Below, in pieces: positions 23,959 through 35,226 of a stretch of 64,000 nucleotides of DNA. The notes under the pieces are model-generated. The model was not told where the DNA came from and searched no databases. It saw only the letters and a program-made list of their open reading frames with translations. Source of the DNA: Raphanus sativus. Taxonomy: Eukaryota; Streptophyta; Magnoliopsida; Brassicales; Brassicaceae. The position numbers and the translations under genes are program-made. The stretch is taken from the NCBI RefSeq assembly GCF_000801105.2, contig NC_079516.1, positions 42,946,908 through 43,010,907 on the forward strand, in the 5' to 3' direction. The number at the start of each line of letters is the position of its first letter. Within the stretch, counting starts at the first letter, position 1.

Positions 23959-24604
23959 CCCTGCGTGACTTGCTTTTGTCGTTGACTGTAGATCAGACTC
24001 TCTAAGCTCCGTTGGAGGTCTTTTAATTGATTTTTGAGGCTTGCCGTCTCTGCTTCTTTGCTTCGAAATTGAGTCGTGTCAACCATCATGTGCTTCGCCA
24101 TCGTCATCATTTCCTGATGGAGACTGTTGAGCCGACCGTGTATTTCTGTTATTGAGTTTTGAAGACTAAGATGCCTTTTGTTAACTCCTTCAGTCAGCTG
24201 ATCGACCTTCTGGTTTATTGTTGTTAACAGATAATTCTGAGCAAGAGAATTTTCTGTTTGCCAGTTTATAACCTTTTCTGCTTGGCTAAGCTGAGTAGGT
24301 CCAGAAGAACCTATTGCTGCAGAAAGGATTTTTGGGGTATGAGCAATGTCGTTTTTGATGAAATCTTCTGGTGGAGGAAAGTTGTTTGGGCTGATCATCA
24401 ATAAGTCTTGCTCTGGTTCTTTCTTTGCGCTGGGGTATTCAACTATAAAGTCATACCTATCATCGCCTAACGGACCAACAGAAGGATCTCCTTCGAGATA
24501 CCTTTTGTATAGAGGGTCTTTTTTCTTTTTTCTTTGTCTTCGTTTTTCATCGTCGGATTCGTAGCTCCAGTAGGCATCTGAACAGGCTGTGCAGTTGCAA
24601 CGTT
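23940..24604 (-). pseudogene. Viral coiled-coil frame fragment
   Basis: Open from about 24604 to 23940 on the minus strand. It starts in an acidic/basic region with a long Lys/Arg run and continues into a heptad-like stretch (around 24.2-24.0 kb) rich in Leu, Gln and Glu, predicted coiled coil. It overlaps the RT frame by a few codons in another register. In caulimovirids such a region usually lies downstream of the movement protein in the same or the next frame. Here the promoter-like repeat separates them. Confidence 0.55.
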
Positions 24605-24616
24605 AGCTTTCATTCT

Positions 24617-24780
24617 TCTTTGTTTATTAATGAATGTTTTGAGTGTTCTGGAAAACATCCCTCTTAATGATGATATTTTACAAGGGGGTACACACATATT
24701 TATAGATGAGGATAAGGCGCTGACATAAGCGCTTACCTCATTGCTTGCATCATGCTTACATAGCGATTACATCATCGCTT
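24617..24780 (-). repeat. Caulimovirid promoter-like repeat, copy 2
   Basis: About 98% identical to 21367-21530, including the TATA-like and AATAAA motifs. It sits between the movement-protein and coiled-coil frames. The movement frame runs into it and stops there, so its natural C-terminus has been replaced. The match ends exactly at the edge of one 34-bp enhancer unit. Confidence 0.7.
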
Positions 24781-25571
24781 GATATCTGGCGAGGAATTTG
24801 TATCGAATTTGGTGCCTGAGATGCTGATGTGACTTCGAGATATAGGGCTTCGTCAGTCGAAGGTAGTACAAGATCGAGAGCGTGGTCTTGAATTCGGTAG
24901 ACGATCTGATGATGCAAAGTGGCTGCTACACTCTTCTCTTGCATAGGTGCTCCAATTAATTGAAGCTGTACCTTGAGCGTTTTCAACAGATTTGGATCTT
25001 GTAGCGAAACATTAAAATTTGGAAACAGCGTTACGAATATTGTTCCTGCATTTAATGTTGTCTGGACTGTTCCGATACATGCTTGTTGATATGACTTTAA
25101 TCGGGAATCGATTAAAGCTATCTTAGCAATGACAGGTAGACCTTTTCTGGCGTGTAAGGTCAGACCAATTCTCACTACACCGAAGTGGAGATGGGTGTAG
25201 CCTTGTTGTTGCCATAATCTGGATAGGTGCTCCGGAATGTTCAATGATATGAACTGTTCTTCTTCAGTGGCTGGTACTTGGCAAGATGAGAACTTGCTGG
25301 ATTGAACATACTCCATAACCTTTCGGTTTGAGGATGGTTTTATGAGTTCACGAACGCTTTTAACAGAGAAGGCGCTAGGCTTTTTTGCAAAGTATTCATA
25401 TGGATTTACTAAAGGAAGAGTTGTTTCTGGTAACTGGTCACCCGGAATATACTCGATTTCGTAAAGGAAGTTTATAGCGGAGGAGGAAGAAGAAGTGCGA
25501 CTTTTGCTTTTAGGAAGAGTTGAGATTGCAAACTGGGAATTGATTGAAGAAGGTTGTGAAGTAGACGTCAT
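24756..25571 (-). pseudogene. Caulimovirid movement protein (30K superfamily), C-terminally truncated
   Basis: A 271-codon open frame. A Ser-rich N-terminus is followed by the 30K core, with HFGVVRIGLTLHARKGLPV, the conserved IALID segment, GTVQTTLNAGTIFVTLFPN and a later QDHALDL motif. Such proteins move virions or nucleic acid through plasmodesmata. The last residues are encoded by the promoter-like repeat rather than viral coding sequence. The frame itself has no internal stop but is detached from a complete genome and is annotated as a fossil. Confidence 0.75.
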
Positions 25572-25699
25572 TAAGACGCCTACTGAAGCTAAAAATCCGA
25601 CGATGAAAAACGAAGACGAAAAAGAAAGAAAAAAATAATAGCTGTCTTTCTCGAAAATTAAGATTTTTATTTAGTAAGGTACGGATAATCGGTCGCATT

Positions 25700-27781
25700 G
25701 TCCCATCTAAGAGCCGCCGGAACTGATAATCTACAGAATAAATGACTTCTTTAGTTGGAAAAAGAAACAGATCAATTTATTGTTAAATTGTCATCATGAT
25801 TAGATTTGAAATAGGATTTGAACGCGTTTTCAGCTATGATTGTCGTTGCTAACGAACTGGAGTTCTTTACTATATTGTTTTCTAGTTATCATATTTTATT
25901 TCAATTAAAAACGAATTAGTTAGCCAACCAACATTAGTTTATACATCTGTGGAGCAGCAGGAACCGACTACAATGATCTTAAGCTAATTGTCTTTTTCTG
26001 TTTCACAGCACTATAAAATTAGATGTCAATTAGGCAATAATTTTCAACAATTTGACCAAAACTACATTATTATTGAAACCTTTATCATTAAACAGACTTC
26101 AGGAATTGGAGTGGCCTCTTGATTAAATTTATGATAATGAAATCTCAGATCTAATTTGATAGTTTGAACATGTTTTCCCTTTTACACACTTGAGCATACA
26201 CACGTTAGCTTTACCAAAAATTCAATCACTTTTTAAATTGATTTTTAAATAATAATCATTTTTATAAACACGGTAAGTGTATTATGAAAAAAACAAAGTT
26301 AACTCTCATAAACTATTTATAAATGTTTAAAAGTTATTTATAGAAGTTTGCAAACTCAATTTCATCTCTTAAATATTAAATTCTAAATGATAATCACTAA
26401 TTCATCCATACAAATTTTATGAAATACCTCATTTTCTAATCAACAAATATTGTTTAAATCAATTAACTTTAACCGAATTGTAATTCTAACACCCAATAAA
26501 CCTCTTAACTACTTACGATAAATCTCAAATCTCACAAACCAAATTTTAACTCTAATATTCGTATGGTATATCATTTTAGGAATAAGAGTATTTTTTTGTA
26601 TGGATTTATCTTGATCTTTGGTTCCATGAAAACTAGTTTTTTCGACTGTTTATGTTTCTGCAGATGAATTTATTTTCCGCTACTGTATTTCTCTCTTTTA
26701 AACGTATGTAGAATCAACCATTTTTTTCAATAAAATCTAGATGATCAAAAACATATATACAGTATATTGATTTCTCTTTCTGTTCGTAAATAAACTAATA
26801 AAAATATTGTTGATTTCATTTGTGAGAGAAAGATAGAACTGAATGGGGTGGGCAACTAAAAACGAACTCTCGAAAATCCAAACCAACCCGACCCGAAAAA
26901 GTATATCCGAACCAAACTACATCTGACACAATATTTTAAAGGATTTTTTTACAATATTTTGAGTTTTGGATTTTATCTAAATTGAATTTTAATGAATATC
27001 CAAAAAAGCCTAAAAAAACCCACGACAAACTCAGACTAAATCCTAAATTATTATCCAAGATACTCAAAGATTCCAATAATTATCAATTACATAAATAGTT
27101 AATTCATATTCTAATTTAATGTATATTTGGGTATTTGGTCAAATATCGGTATTTTATGATCTTAATATTGCATTTGTAGTTTGACTATGAATTAGTTTTC
27201 TTATGAAGTTTCAACAATGTTGCTATATTTTTGAAGTTTAAATAATATTTTCTTCGCTTATAGAGTTGCTACTTGATAATTTTGACTTGCTTGTGTTTCT
27301 CTCCTTTTAACAACCATTTCTTAATTATGCCACTAAGCTTCTGTTAGTTCAAATTGATTAAGGTTTTCAGGGTTTTGAACTAAATTGTTATTGGGTCCAT
27401 AAACCGTGCACTTGAGGTAATTAAAGGAAATTGTGGGCCGAAAGGAGGAAGAATGGGCCAAAGATCGAGCACGAGTTCAAAAACGAAAGAATGTACGACT
27501 TCGACCAAGTCAAGAAAAGATTCAGCATTCTCACCATCAAGTTATCAATAAGAGTAAGAAATTGTCGGAAGAGATTAGGAAAGAACAATTATAAAAGGAA
27601 AATGAGGAACGATCAGAGATGACACATCTTTATAAACACGCTTTGACCTATGGATCTAAAGACCTCGACTAACCATCTCACCCTCATCTCTTATCTTGTT
27701 CTTAGTCTAGCTTAGTTTGATTGTTATCCACATACTTTGTAAACCATTTTAAACGTCACTATATTAAATCTGCCACCAACA
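25700..27781. other. Gene-less AT-rich stretch
   Basis: No gene recognised. At about 26845 GGGGTGGGCAACTAAAAACG resembles the left terminus of the hAT-type elements seen at 37.6 kb and is followed by CCGACCCGA-type motifs. No matching right end was found, so it is probably a truncated element. Confidence 0.4.
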
Positions 27782-28390
27782 GGAGTGACTGGAGACATCT
27801 TCTTATGGATCGTTTGGACCATCTGGACAATGCGTAACCAACTGCTATTCGAATCAAAACACTCCTCTCCTCTGGATGTAATCACAAGAGCCCTTACAAA
27901 TTCTCAGGAATGGACTCTGGTTCAGTCGCCTTTGATCCCTCTTGACAAGATTCCATCGCAACCTCCATCGCCTTTGATCCCTCCTGACACGATCCTATGT
28001 AACTCCGATGCAGCCTGGAACTCAATCACGAAAGCTACATGATTAGGATGGATCTTCACAAAACAAGAAACCAAAACTCATTAAGGTTTCCAATCGCATA
28101 CGCATGCTTTTTCTAGCAGAAGCACTGGTTGTTCGTGTTGCACTCTCACATGCCATCCATCTTGGCTACACCAAAACCTGGCTTAGATCAGACTCCCTTG
28201 GGCTGATCGAAAGCCATCTTTTCGATCACAAAACAAAGAATCTCCATGAGATTTTATTGGATATCGAAACTCTATCTTCCTTTTTCAGATTTTGCTTCTT
28301 CTCTTCTGTTCCAAGAATACATAATGGGCATGTACATTATGTGGTAAAATCTGCCATGTGTAATATGAGTTCATTATGGGTTTGGGCCTA
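27782..28390 (+). pseudogene. LINE 3' end with RNase H domain, decayed
   Basis: The plus strand encodes a stretch with IVWTIWTMRNQLLFE, then CNSDAAWN, and, after in-frame stops and a shift, LFLAEALVVRVALSHAIHLGY and RSDSLGLIESHL. This is the order of the zinc-binding linker and RNase H (RVT_3) domain at the C-terminus of plant L1-like non-LTR retrotransposons. Several stop codons and a frameshift break it. No RT domain is retained. Confidence 0.7.
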
Positions 28391-29640
28391 ATTTAAATCT
28401 ATAAATCTTGGTTGCTCCAAAAGAGAATGTTCGAACAAAAAAAACTATGTTTAACTCAAGCTCAAATCTGTTTTGACCAGCTAGTGTGGTGGAATCTTAT
28501 TAATCAAAGGTCGTCAGAAAAAAACATGGGCTCAAATTAAATTTGAAAAGAACTCGGTATCAGATTGGCGTCTGTTGGATTTTGCATATAGTCGTCGTCC
28601 CTTAATTATCGCCTTTTTGTCTTCTTCTTTTTCTCAGGGTGCCTTTATCACCATTTTCTTCCGTAGGAAAAAGACCATAAAACTCTCATAGACATACAAT
28701 ACTTTGCTTCCAAATAGTAAAATATTTCCAACATAAAATAACAAAGAAGTCTATTTTTTTTTTGTAACTAAAAAAAAAAAAAAAATAGTTTGTTGAAGCT
28801 AACCATAATAAACAAAATCTTACTTAGTTTGTTGAACTTACTTAACAAACACAAGTCAAACATAGACTTTCTATTTGCAAACTGCCGAAAAAGGCCTATA
28901 CTGTTACGCAAGGGCGAGGTAAATGGAGAGTAGGTAGGGCAGTTGCTCACCATAGTTATTTTTAGTCAATGTATTTCATGTATTATTGTATTGAATTTTA
29001 AGTATTACCCCTGATAAAAAATTTGAATTTGCAAATGTATTACTAGTATTTTATAAATTTGCCCCGGCTAAAAACTAATCATAGATCCGCCGATATGGAA
29101 ACAAAAACTTCGATTGGTGACCACATTTTATGGAAAAAATTATGATAAATTTGTTATTCCTCAAAATTAATACTAGTTATGTTAATTTTTTTGTCAAATT
29201 ATTATGTATGGACCCTACCACATTTCTTTATGTTCCTCACAAAAAGTGGAATTAATGAAGAAGTATTTTCTCCTTGTAAGATTGATAAGGTACGTTTGTT
29301 CCTCAATTTTTTTTTTTTCAATTCAATTTTTTAAATGAAAACTTGTTCAATTTTTTTCTGTTCATTTTTTTGGTTACCAATTAGAGCCAAAATAAAATTG
29401 CAAAATACAAACCATGTTTATAACTTTTGTAATCATCTTTTAGATTACTGAAGTGCAATAAAAATAGACTTCTTTGTCATTTTTCATCAAATCTTTTTCA
29501 ACCGTGCACCTTCCTCAATTACACTGCATATATCATGTGGAGCACCAATGAATCTAAACTTTTATTAATACTTTTTTAACTTTAACTTTATTCTTTTTGA
29601 CCCTACTTTTTCGGAAGTCCAGACCCGCTTGTTTTTTGTA
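28391..29640. other. Gene-less stretch
   Basis: Nothing recognised apart from an A-rich tract at about 28770-28786 that might be a retroposon tail. The sequence is AT-rich with no plausible frame. Confidence 0.4.
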
Positions 29641-29648
29641 CCACATAC

Positions 29649-30112
29649 TAGGGCCTGGACATAAAATACGAAACCCAAGATCCGAATCTAACTCTAACTG
29701 AAAAATCTAACCCGTTATCATATCCAAAACGTAAAAACACTCAAATTGATTTTGTAGGATGGTACAAAACATATATGGACCAAACAATACTTTTTCATGT
29801 TTGATTTAACATTTTATAGTTATTTTATCAATTTGATGTGTACTGGATTAATTTCTATTCAATTAAGTATTTTTCTTCGTACTATGCTTTCAAATTTTGT
29901 CTTATATTTGATATAACTTAAATTCGAACGATATATGACTATTTTATGAGTTGTAAAACACAATGCAAATTTGAATGAAACTCAAAGTGTTATTGTCTAA
30001 ATCTGACTCAATGCTAATAAAATATTAAAATGAAACCAAAGAGTGTAAACCTGAAAATCCATATTTGGAATACCTATCTGAATCTAAACGGGTATGCAAA
30101 TGCTTATGCCTA
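29649..30112. mobile_element. hAT-type MITE with 8-bp target duplication
   Basis: Begins TAGGGCCTGGACATA and ends TGCTTATGCCTA, imperfect inverted termini. It is flanked by the 8-bp direct repeat CCACATAC (29641-29648 and 30113-30120). An 8-bp duplication and TAGGG-type ends are characteristic of the hAT superfamily. The 464-bp interior is AT-rich and non-coding. Confidence 0.8.
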
Positions 30113-30120
30113 CCACATAC

Positions 30121-31201
30121 AATGTTTAGTCCAATAGATTAAAGTATTTCTCTCTATATGTATTATATTGCAAATCCTAACGATCATAAGACGAAAAGAA
30201 TAAAGAGTGGAAATTATTTGAGTTGGCTACTCGAAGTTAAGAAGAGGCCATAGAGGATTGGTGGCGTTAAACAAGCTCATGCGCCACGAAACAAATTCAT
30301 ATTTATTGCGATGCTGTCGTGCATCTATAACCACTGATTTCTTAATCAAAAGCTTTAGTACAAATTAAGTAGAATTTCATAATTTAGTATTAGAGTGTGC
30401 ATGTGGAATATATTTGACCCCTTTGCAAATAATATAATTAGTGCTTATACCAAGATACTAACGGAGTTTCGGCCCTAATACGGATCCGTGTTCTAATCCT
30501 GTTGGCCACTGGAAAATTAAAATTTCGACATCGTTAGAAATAAAAGACCGATACATAAGCTGAAAACGTAGACTGTAAACACGTGACTATCTTTGACCCA
30601 CTTATATGGGGTCAGGATACCTCTGTATAATCTAAAAAAAAATGTGGTATATGCTGTATGCATGTTGGCGAAGATGACTTGATTTAACTCGTTTAGGCTC
30701 AAATCGGTAACATTTAAGTTGAAACTGTTGCAACAAAAAAAAAATTCTTCTTTTCTGTTCTTTTTCTTTTTGCTAGTAATATCCAATACCCAAGTGATAT
30801 AAGTCGTGCATAAAAAATTCAGAATAGAAGGTGGAAAATGTTTTTCTTTTCAAGAAATCTTACTTTCATTTTTCTGTTGTTTTTAATTAATTTGGAGGTA
30901 TTTCAGACTCATGGAGAGACCCAGACTAATCTCTAAGGGAAGGTGTAGTCCACGGATAGACCATCTCTCCGGATATTCAAATATATCCTAAAGCATGGAC
31001 ACATATCTGTATTAGGTGACTAAGATAATTGTGATTTAGTTTCGTGCAGCAGATGAATCAAACCTGAAACATGTTAATGTCACAGACCCGCACTCGGTCA
31101 ATCTTACTTTTATTAATCTTAAACCTTTTGAATAAAATCACAAGAGAGATTTATCCATTATATTTGATTAAAAAACAACTGCAATAGTAAACAAATAAAA
31201 T
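30121..31201. other. Gene-less stretch between hAT MITE and copia element
   Basis: No gene or clear repeat recognised. Short open frames here have no family resemblance. Confidence 0.4.
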
Positions 31202-31206
31202 AAAAG

Positions 31207-31363
31207 TGTTTTGTTACTATGAAAAGCGTGTCTTTATTATTGATCAAGTATCAAGTATATATACTTGATACACATAGTTATCTTCTCAATAAGATAAGTA
31301 CAAAAAGTAACAATAAGATAAATATGAAGTTAGATATGTCGAGCATAATATCGGTATATAACA
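31207..31363 (-). repeat. 3' LTR of the copia element
   Basis: 157 bp, identical to 37293-37449. Positions 31248-31271 form a perfect 24-bp palindrome centred on TATATA. The adjacent polypurine tract on the minus strand is AAGGGGGAG (about 31364-31372). Confidence 0.95.
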
Positions 31364-31375
31364 CTCCCCCTTGAT
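31364..31375 (-). other. Polypurine tract of the copia element
   Basis: Minus-strand ATCAAGGGGGAG directly precedes the 3' LTR. It is the expected priming site for plus-strand DNA synthesis. Confidence 0.85.
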
Positions 31376-31507
31376 CGACACATCCGGTTCAGGGTTCATT
31401 CATGCTTTTGATGTTGCCTCATTAAAACCTTTCCAGGAAAACCCAGTGGGACAAAACCATGGATAAGGAAAAAGAGTACAACACATGAACTCCCCCTGAT
31501 GAATGCA

Positions 31508-34500
31508 TCACTGAAGATCCTTCAGTCGACGCATGCCTATTTTGTGCACGAGCTTCTTGAACACTGATGTGGCTAAGGACTTGGTGAAGAGATCGGCTGA
31601 ATTCTCACTTGAACTGACTTGTAACACTTGGACCTCTCCTGCCTTCTGGAGCTCGTGGGTAAAGAAGAACTTTGGAAGAATGTGCTTCGTCCGGTCTCCT
31701 TTGATGTATCCATCTTTAAGCTGAGCAATGCAGGCTGTGTTATCTTCGTATAGGACGGTAGGTGGATCCTTTCCTTTGGTTATACCACAGGTGGTACTGA
31801 TGTGCTGTGTCATGGATCTCAACCATACACTCTCTCGACTAGCTTCATGCATCGCCAATATTTCTGCATGATTTGAGGAAGTAGCTGCCATGGTCTGTTT
31901 CATGGATCGCCATGATATTGCTGTCCCTCCATGTGTAAAAACATATCCAGTCTGAGATCTACCGAAATGTGGGTCAGATAGATAACCTGCATCAGCAAAA
32001 CCAACTAAACCTTCCTTAGATTGGTTAGTAAACATAAGACCCAAATCCTTCGTTCCTTGTAGATAACGAAGTACATGTTTTATCCCATTCCAGTGCCTTT
32101 GGGTCGGACATGAGCTGAACCTAGATAGTAAGTTCACAGCAAAACTGATGTCTGGTCGTGTATGGCCAGCTAAGTACATCAGAGCTCCTATGGCACTGAG
32201 ATATGGCACCTCTGGACCAAGGATCTCTTCATCGTCCCTCTTTGGACCAAATGGATCCGTGTCCGGACCAAGGCTTCTCACGACCATGGGACTGTTTAAT
32301 GGGTGAGATTTGTCCATATTAAATTTCTTGAGTATCTTTTCTGTATATGTTTCTTGATGCACAAGGATTCCATCTTTTACATACTCAAATTGTAAACCCA
32401 AACAAAACTTTGTTTTCCCGAGATCTTTCATCTCGAATTCTTTCTTGAGATATTCAACAGTTTGGGAAATTTCTCCAGATGTTCCTAGGATATTTAAATC
32501 ATCTACATATACTGCAATGATTACAAAACCCTTATTGAACTTCTTTATGAAAATACATGGACAGACCTGGTCGTTTTTGTATCCTTCTTTCAGGAGATAT
32601 TCAGATAGTCTATTATACCACATTCGACCTGATTGCTTTAATCCATAAAGAGACTTGTTCAATTTGATACAATGTTGTTCTCGAGAACTCTCTTTGTTTT
32701 TCATTTCAATACCATCTGGAATTTTCATGTATATCTCATTATCCAGTGGACCATACAAGTAGGCAGTTACAACATCCATTAACCGCATATCTAGACCTTC
32801 TCTTATAGCCAGACTTATTAAAAATCTCAAGGTCGTAGCATCCACCACAGGGGAATAAGTTTCCTCATAATCTATTCCTGGTCTTTGTGAGAATCCTTGT
32901 GCAACAAGTCGTGCTTTGTATCTCACAACTTCACCTTTCTCATTTCTTTTTCTCACAAAAACCCATTTGTATCCCACTGGTTTTATATCATGAGGTGTCC
33001 GGATGATCAGTCCAAATACACCTCTCTTTTTCAGTGATTCTAACTCCACATTAATGGCTTCTTTCCATTTTAACCAATCTGGTCGTTGCATGCATTCATA
33101 TATAGATGTGGGTTCTAGATCCTCATTTTCCATCAATTCAAGTGCTACATTGTATGCAAATATATCATCCATGTCGACATGTTTTCTGTTCCATTCCCTT
33201 CCAGACATGACATAATTTATTGAGATCTCATTATTGTCAGGAACCTCAGTACCTTGATCCTTGGCGTCCCAAGTTTCTTTTGATGGTACATGAGTTCCCT
33301 TTTCCATGTCTAGGGTTTCAAAAGATTCGGATTTCTTTGCACCTTTTCTTTTCCGAACTTCTTTGTCTTTGGAACCAGATGGTCTACCACGTTTTAATTG
33401 TGGTTTAGACGTAGTAGCAGCTTGATTATGTCCCTCATGGACGTCAAGTCTTATTGGTGCATTGGCAGCTGGTATATATGACTTGGTTACTCTATTTGGG
33501 TCAGCAAAGGAATCTGGCAATTTATTAGCTAGCTCTTGCAAATGTATTATTTTCTGGACTTCTAGATCACAATCTCTAGTCCGAGGATCCTGCCATGTTA
33601 AGGATGTTTGATTCCATTTTATATCTTTTTCCAGCTTACCAAAATATCCCCCTAATGCTGGATACTTAGATTCATCAAAATGACAATCCGCAAACCTGGC
33701 CTTAAACAAATCACCAGTTGTTGGCTCTAGGTATTTAATAATAGTAGGGGAATCGTATCCAACATATACTCCCATCCTCCTTTGAGGTCCCATCTTTGTT
33801 CTCTGTGGTGGTGCTATAGGCACTTGGACTGCACATCCAAAAACTCTTAGATGGGAAATATCTGGCTCATGACCCGTAATTAGTTGGGATGGCGAGTATT
33901 TATGCTCACTTGAAGGCCTGAGTCTAATTAACTCGGCTGCATGTAGCACAGCATGTCCCCAAGCTGATATTGGGAGTTTGGTATTCATTAAGAGTGGTCG
34001 GGCAATCCACTGAATTCTTTTTATAAAAGATTCAGCCAGACCGTTCTGAGTATGGACATGTGCTACAGAATGTTCCACACTTACCCCCATGGACATACAA
34101 TAGTCATTAAAAGCTTGGGAAGTGAATTCACTAGCATTGTCAAGACGTATAGTCTTTAAAGGAAAATCTGGAAAGTGTGCTCTAAGTCTTATGATCTGAG
34201 CTAGCAACCTCGCAAGTGCTAGATTACGAGTTGATAAGAGACAAACGTGTGACCATCTTGTAGATGCATCAATTAAGACCATAAAATATCTGAAAGTCCC
34301 ACAAGGTGGGTGTATCGGTCCACAAATATCAACTTGTATTCTTTCCAGAAAATTTATCATTTCCTTATTCACTTTGGCTGGTGATGGCCTAGTGATTAAT
34401 TTCCCTTGTGAACATGCTTCACATGTGAGGTATTTAGGAATAACTCTTTTATTTTTCCAATTGTGGCCATTTGAATTTGTTATGATTTTTCTCATCATCA

Positions 34501-34972
34501 CTGATCCGGGGTGACCCAACCTGTCATGCCAAAGAGTGAACTCTTCTTTGAGTTCTTTGTTCATCACGGCATTAGCCTCAACCAGACTAGTCTTAACATA
34601 GTAAAGTCCAGTCCCACATGCTGGTATAGTCTCAAGGACTCTTTTATTGCCTTGGGTGATATTATAAATCTGAAGAAATTCTTTATTTCCTTCACCCTTG
34701 GTTTCAACATGAAAACCATTGAGTCTTATGTCTTTGAAACTTAACAAGCTCCTATTAGAGCTAGGTGAGTACAATGCATCATCTATCTCTAGATGTGTAC
34801 CATTAGGCAATAAAATGCATGCTTGGCCGCAGCCTTCGATTAGATTAGCTGTACCAGCTATGGTTGTGATGTCGGCTGTTTTATTAATTAGGTTTATGAA
34901 GTATCGTTTGTCTCTCAGGATGGTATGGTTGGTGCCACTGTCTACCACAAATGAGTCCATTCCACTTTTCAT
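31508..34972 (-). CDS. Copia pol polyprotein (protease, integrase, RT, RNase H)
   Basis: An unbroken 1,154-residue frame. The protease motif VDSGTNHTIL is at residues about 10-19. The integrase has an HHCC zinc module (LWHDRLGHPG ... CEACSQGK) and a DDE core (VDICGP, IRLDNASEFTS). The reverse transcriptase has KARLVAQGFSQRPGIDYEETYSPVV and the active-site box YVDDLNILG. RNase H ends the protein (GFADAGYLSD, SSNHAEILAM, YEDNTACI). This domain order (integrase before RT) defines Ty1/copia. The protein packages and copies the element's RNA and integrates the cDNA. A TGA lies just upstream of the first ATG. The frame is in the same register as gag, 429 nt away. All catalytic residues I can check are present. 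Confidence 0.93.
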   Translation of the reverse strand: MKSGMDSFVVDSGTNHTILRDKRYFINLINKTADITTIAGTANLIEGCGQACILLPNGTHLEIDDALYSPSSNRSLLSFKDIRLNGFHVETKGEGNKEFLQIYNITQGNKRVLETIPACGTGLYYVKTSLVEANAVMNKELKEEFTLWHDRLGHPGSVMMRKIITNSNGHNWKNKRVIPKYLTCEACSQGKLITRPSPAKVNKEMINFLERIQVDICGPIHPPCGTFRYFMVLIDASTRWSHVCLLSTRNLALARLLAQIIRLRAHFPDFPLKTIRLDNASEFTSQAFNDYCMSMGVSVEHSVAHVHTQNGLAESFIKRIQWIARPLLMNTKLPISAWGHAVLHAAELIRLRPSSEHKYSPSQLITGHEPDISHLRVFGCAVQVPIAPPQRTKMGPQRRMGVYVGYDSPTIIKYLEPTTGDLFKARFADCHFDESKYPALGGYFGKLEKDIKWNQTSLTWQDPRTRDCDLEVQKIIHLQELANKLPDSFADPNRVTKSYIPAANAPIRLDVHEGHNQAATTSKPQLKRGRPSGSKDKEVRKRKGAKKSESFETLDMEKGTHVPSKETWDAKDQGTEVPDNNEISINYVMSGREWNRKHVDMDDIFAYNVALELMENEDLEPTSIYECMQRPDWLKWKEAINVELESLKKRGVFGLIIRTPHDIKPVGYKWVFVRKRNEKGEVVRYKARLVAQGFSQRPGIDYEETYSPVVDATTLRFLISLAIREGLDMRLMDVVTAYLYGPLDNEIYMKIPDGIEMKNKESSREQHCIKLNKSLYGLKQSGRMWYNRLSEYLLKEGYKNDQVCPCIFIKKFNKGFVIIAVYVDDLNILGTSGEISQTVEYLKKEFEMKDLGKTKFCLGLQFEYVKDGILVHQETYTEKILKKFNMDKSHPLNSPMVVRSLGPDTDPFGPKRDDEEILGPEVPYLSAIGALMYLAGHTRPDISFAVNLLSRFSSCPTQRHWNGIKHVLRYLQGTKDLGLMFTNQSKEGLVGFADAGYLSDPHFGRSQTGYVFTHGGTAISWRSMKQTMAATSSNHAEILAMHEASRESVWLRSMTQHISTTCGITKGKDPPTVLYEDNTACIAQLKDGYIKGDRTKHILPKFFFTHELQKAGEVQVLQVSSSENSADLFTKSLATSVFKKLVHKIGMRRLKDLQ

Positions 34973-35192
34973 TCTTCAAAAACAATACATATAATTAATA
35001 ATAATTTTTATGTATGGTATGAATATATATTAATTTATTTTTTCTTTTCGTATATACTTAATATATATTTATAATTCTTGAAGAATTTATTTTGGTATAT
35101 AATCGGTTTATATATATATATTTTTCTTTTATTTTTACGATTATGTATATATATTTTTTAATATACGATCATATATATATATTTTATATACG

Positions 35193-35226
<34 letters not shown>

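Larger units (their letters stand above)
21311..25652 (-). mobile_element. Degraded endogenous caulimovirid (pararetrovirus) fragments
   Basis: On the minus strand, in order, lie a movement-protein frame, a promoter-like repeat, a coiled-coil frame, a broken reverse transcriptase/RNase H frame, an acidic C-terminal frame and a second copy of the promoter-like repeat. A 30K-type movement protein next to this RT type indicates Caulimoviridae, not a Ty3 retrotransposon. No coat-protein zinc knuckle or aspartic protease was seen. Nonsense codons, a frameshift and a rearranged repeat show it is an inactive genomic fossil. The genus cannot be settled from sequence alone. Confidence 0.75.
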
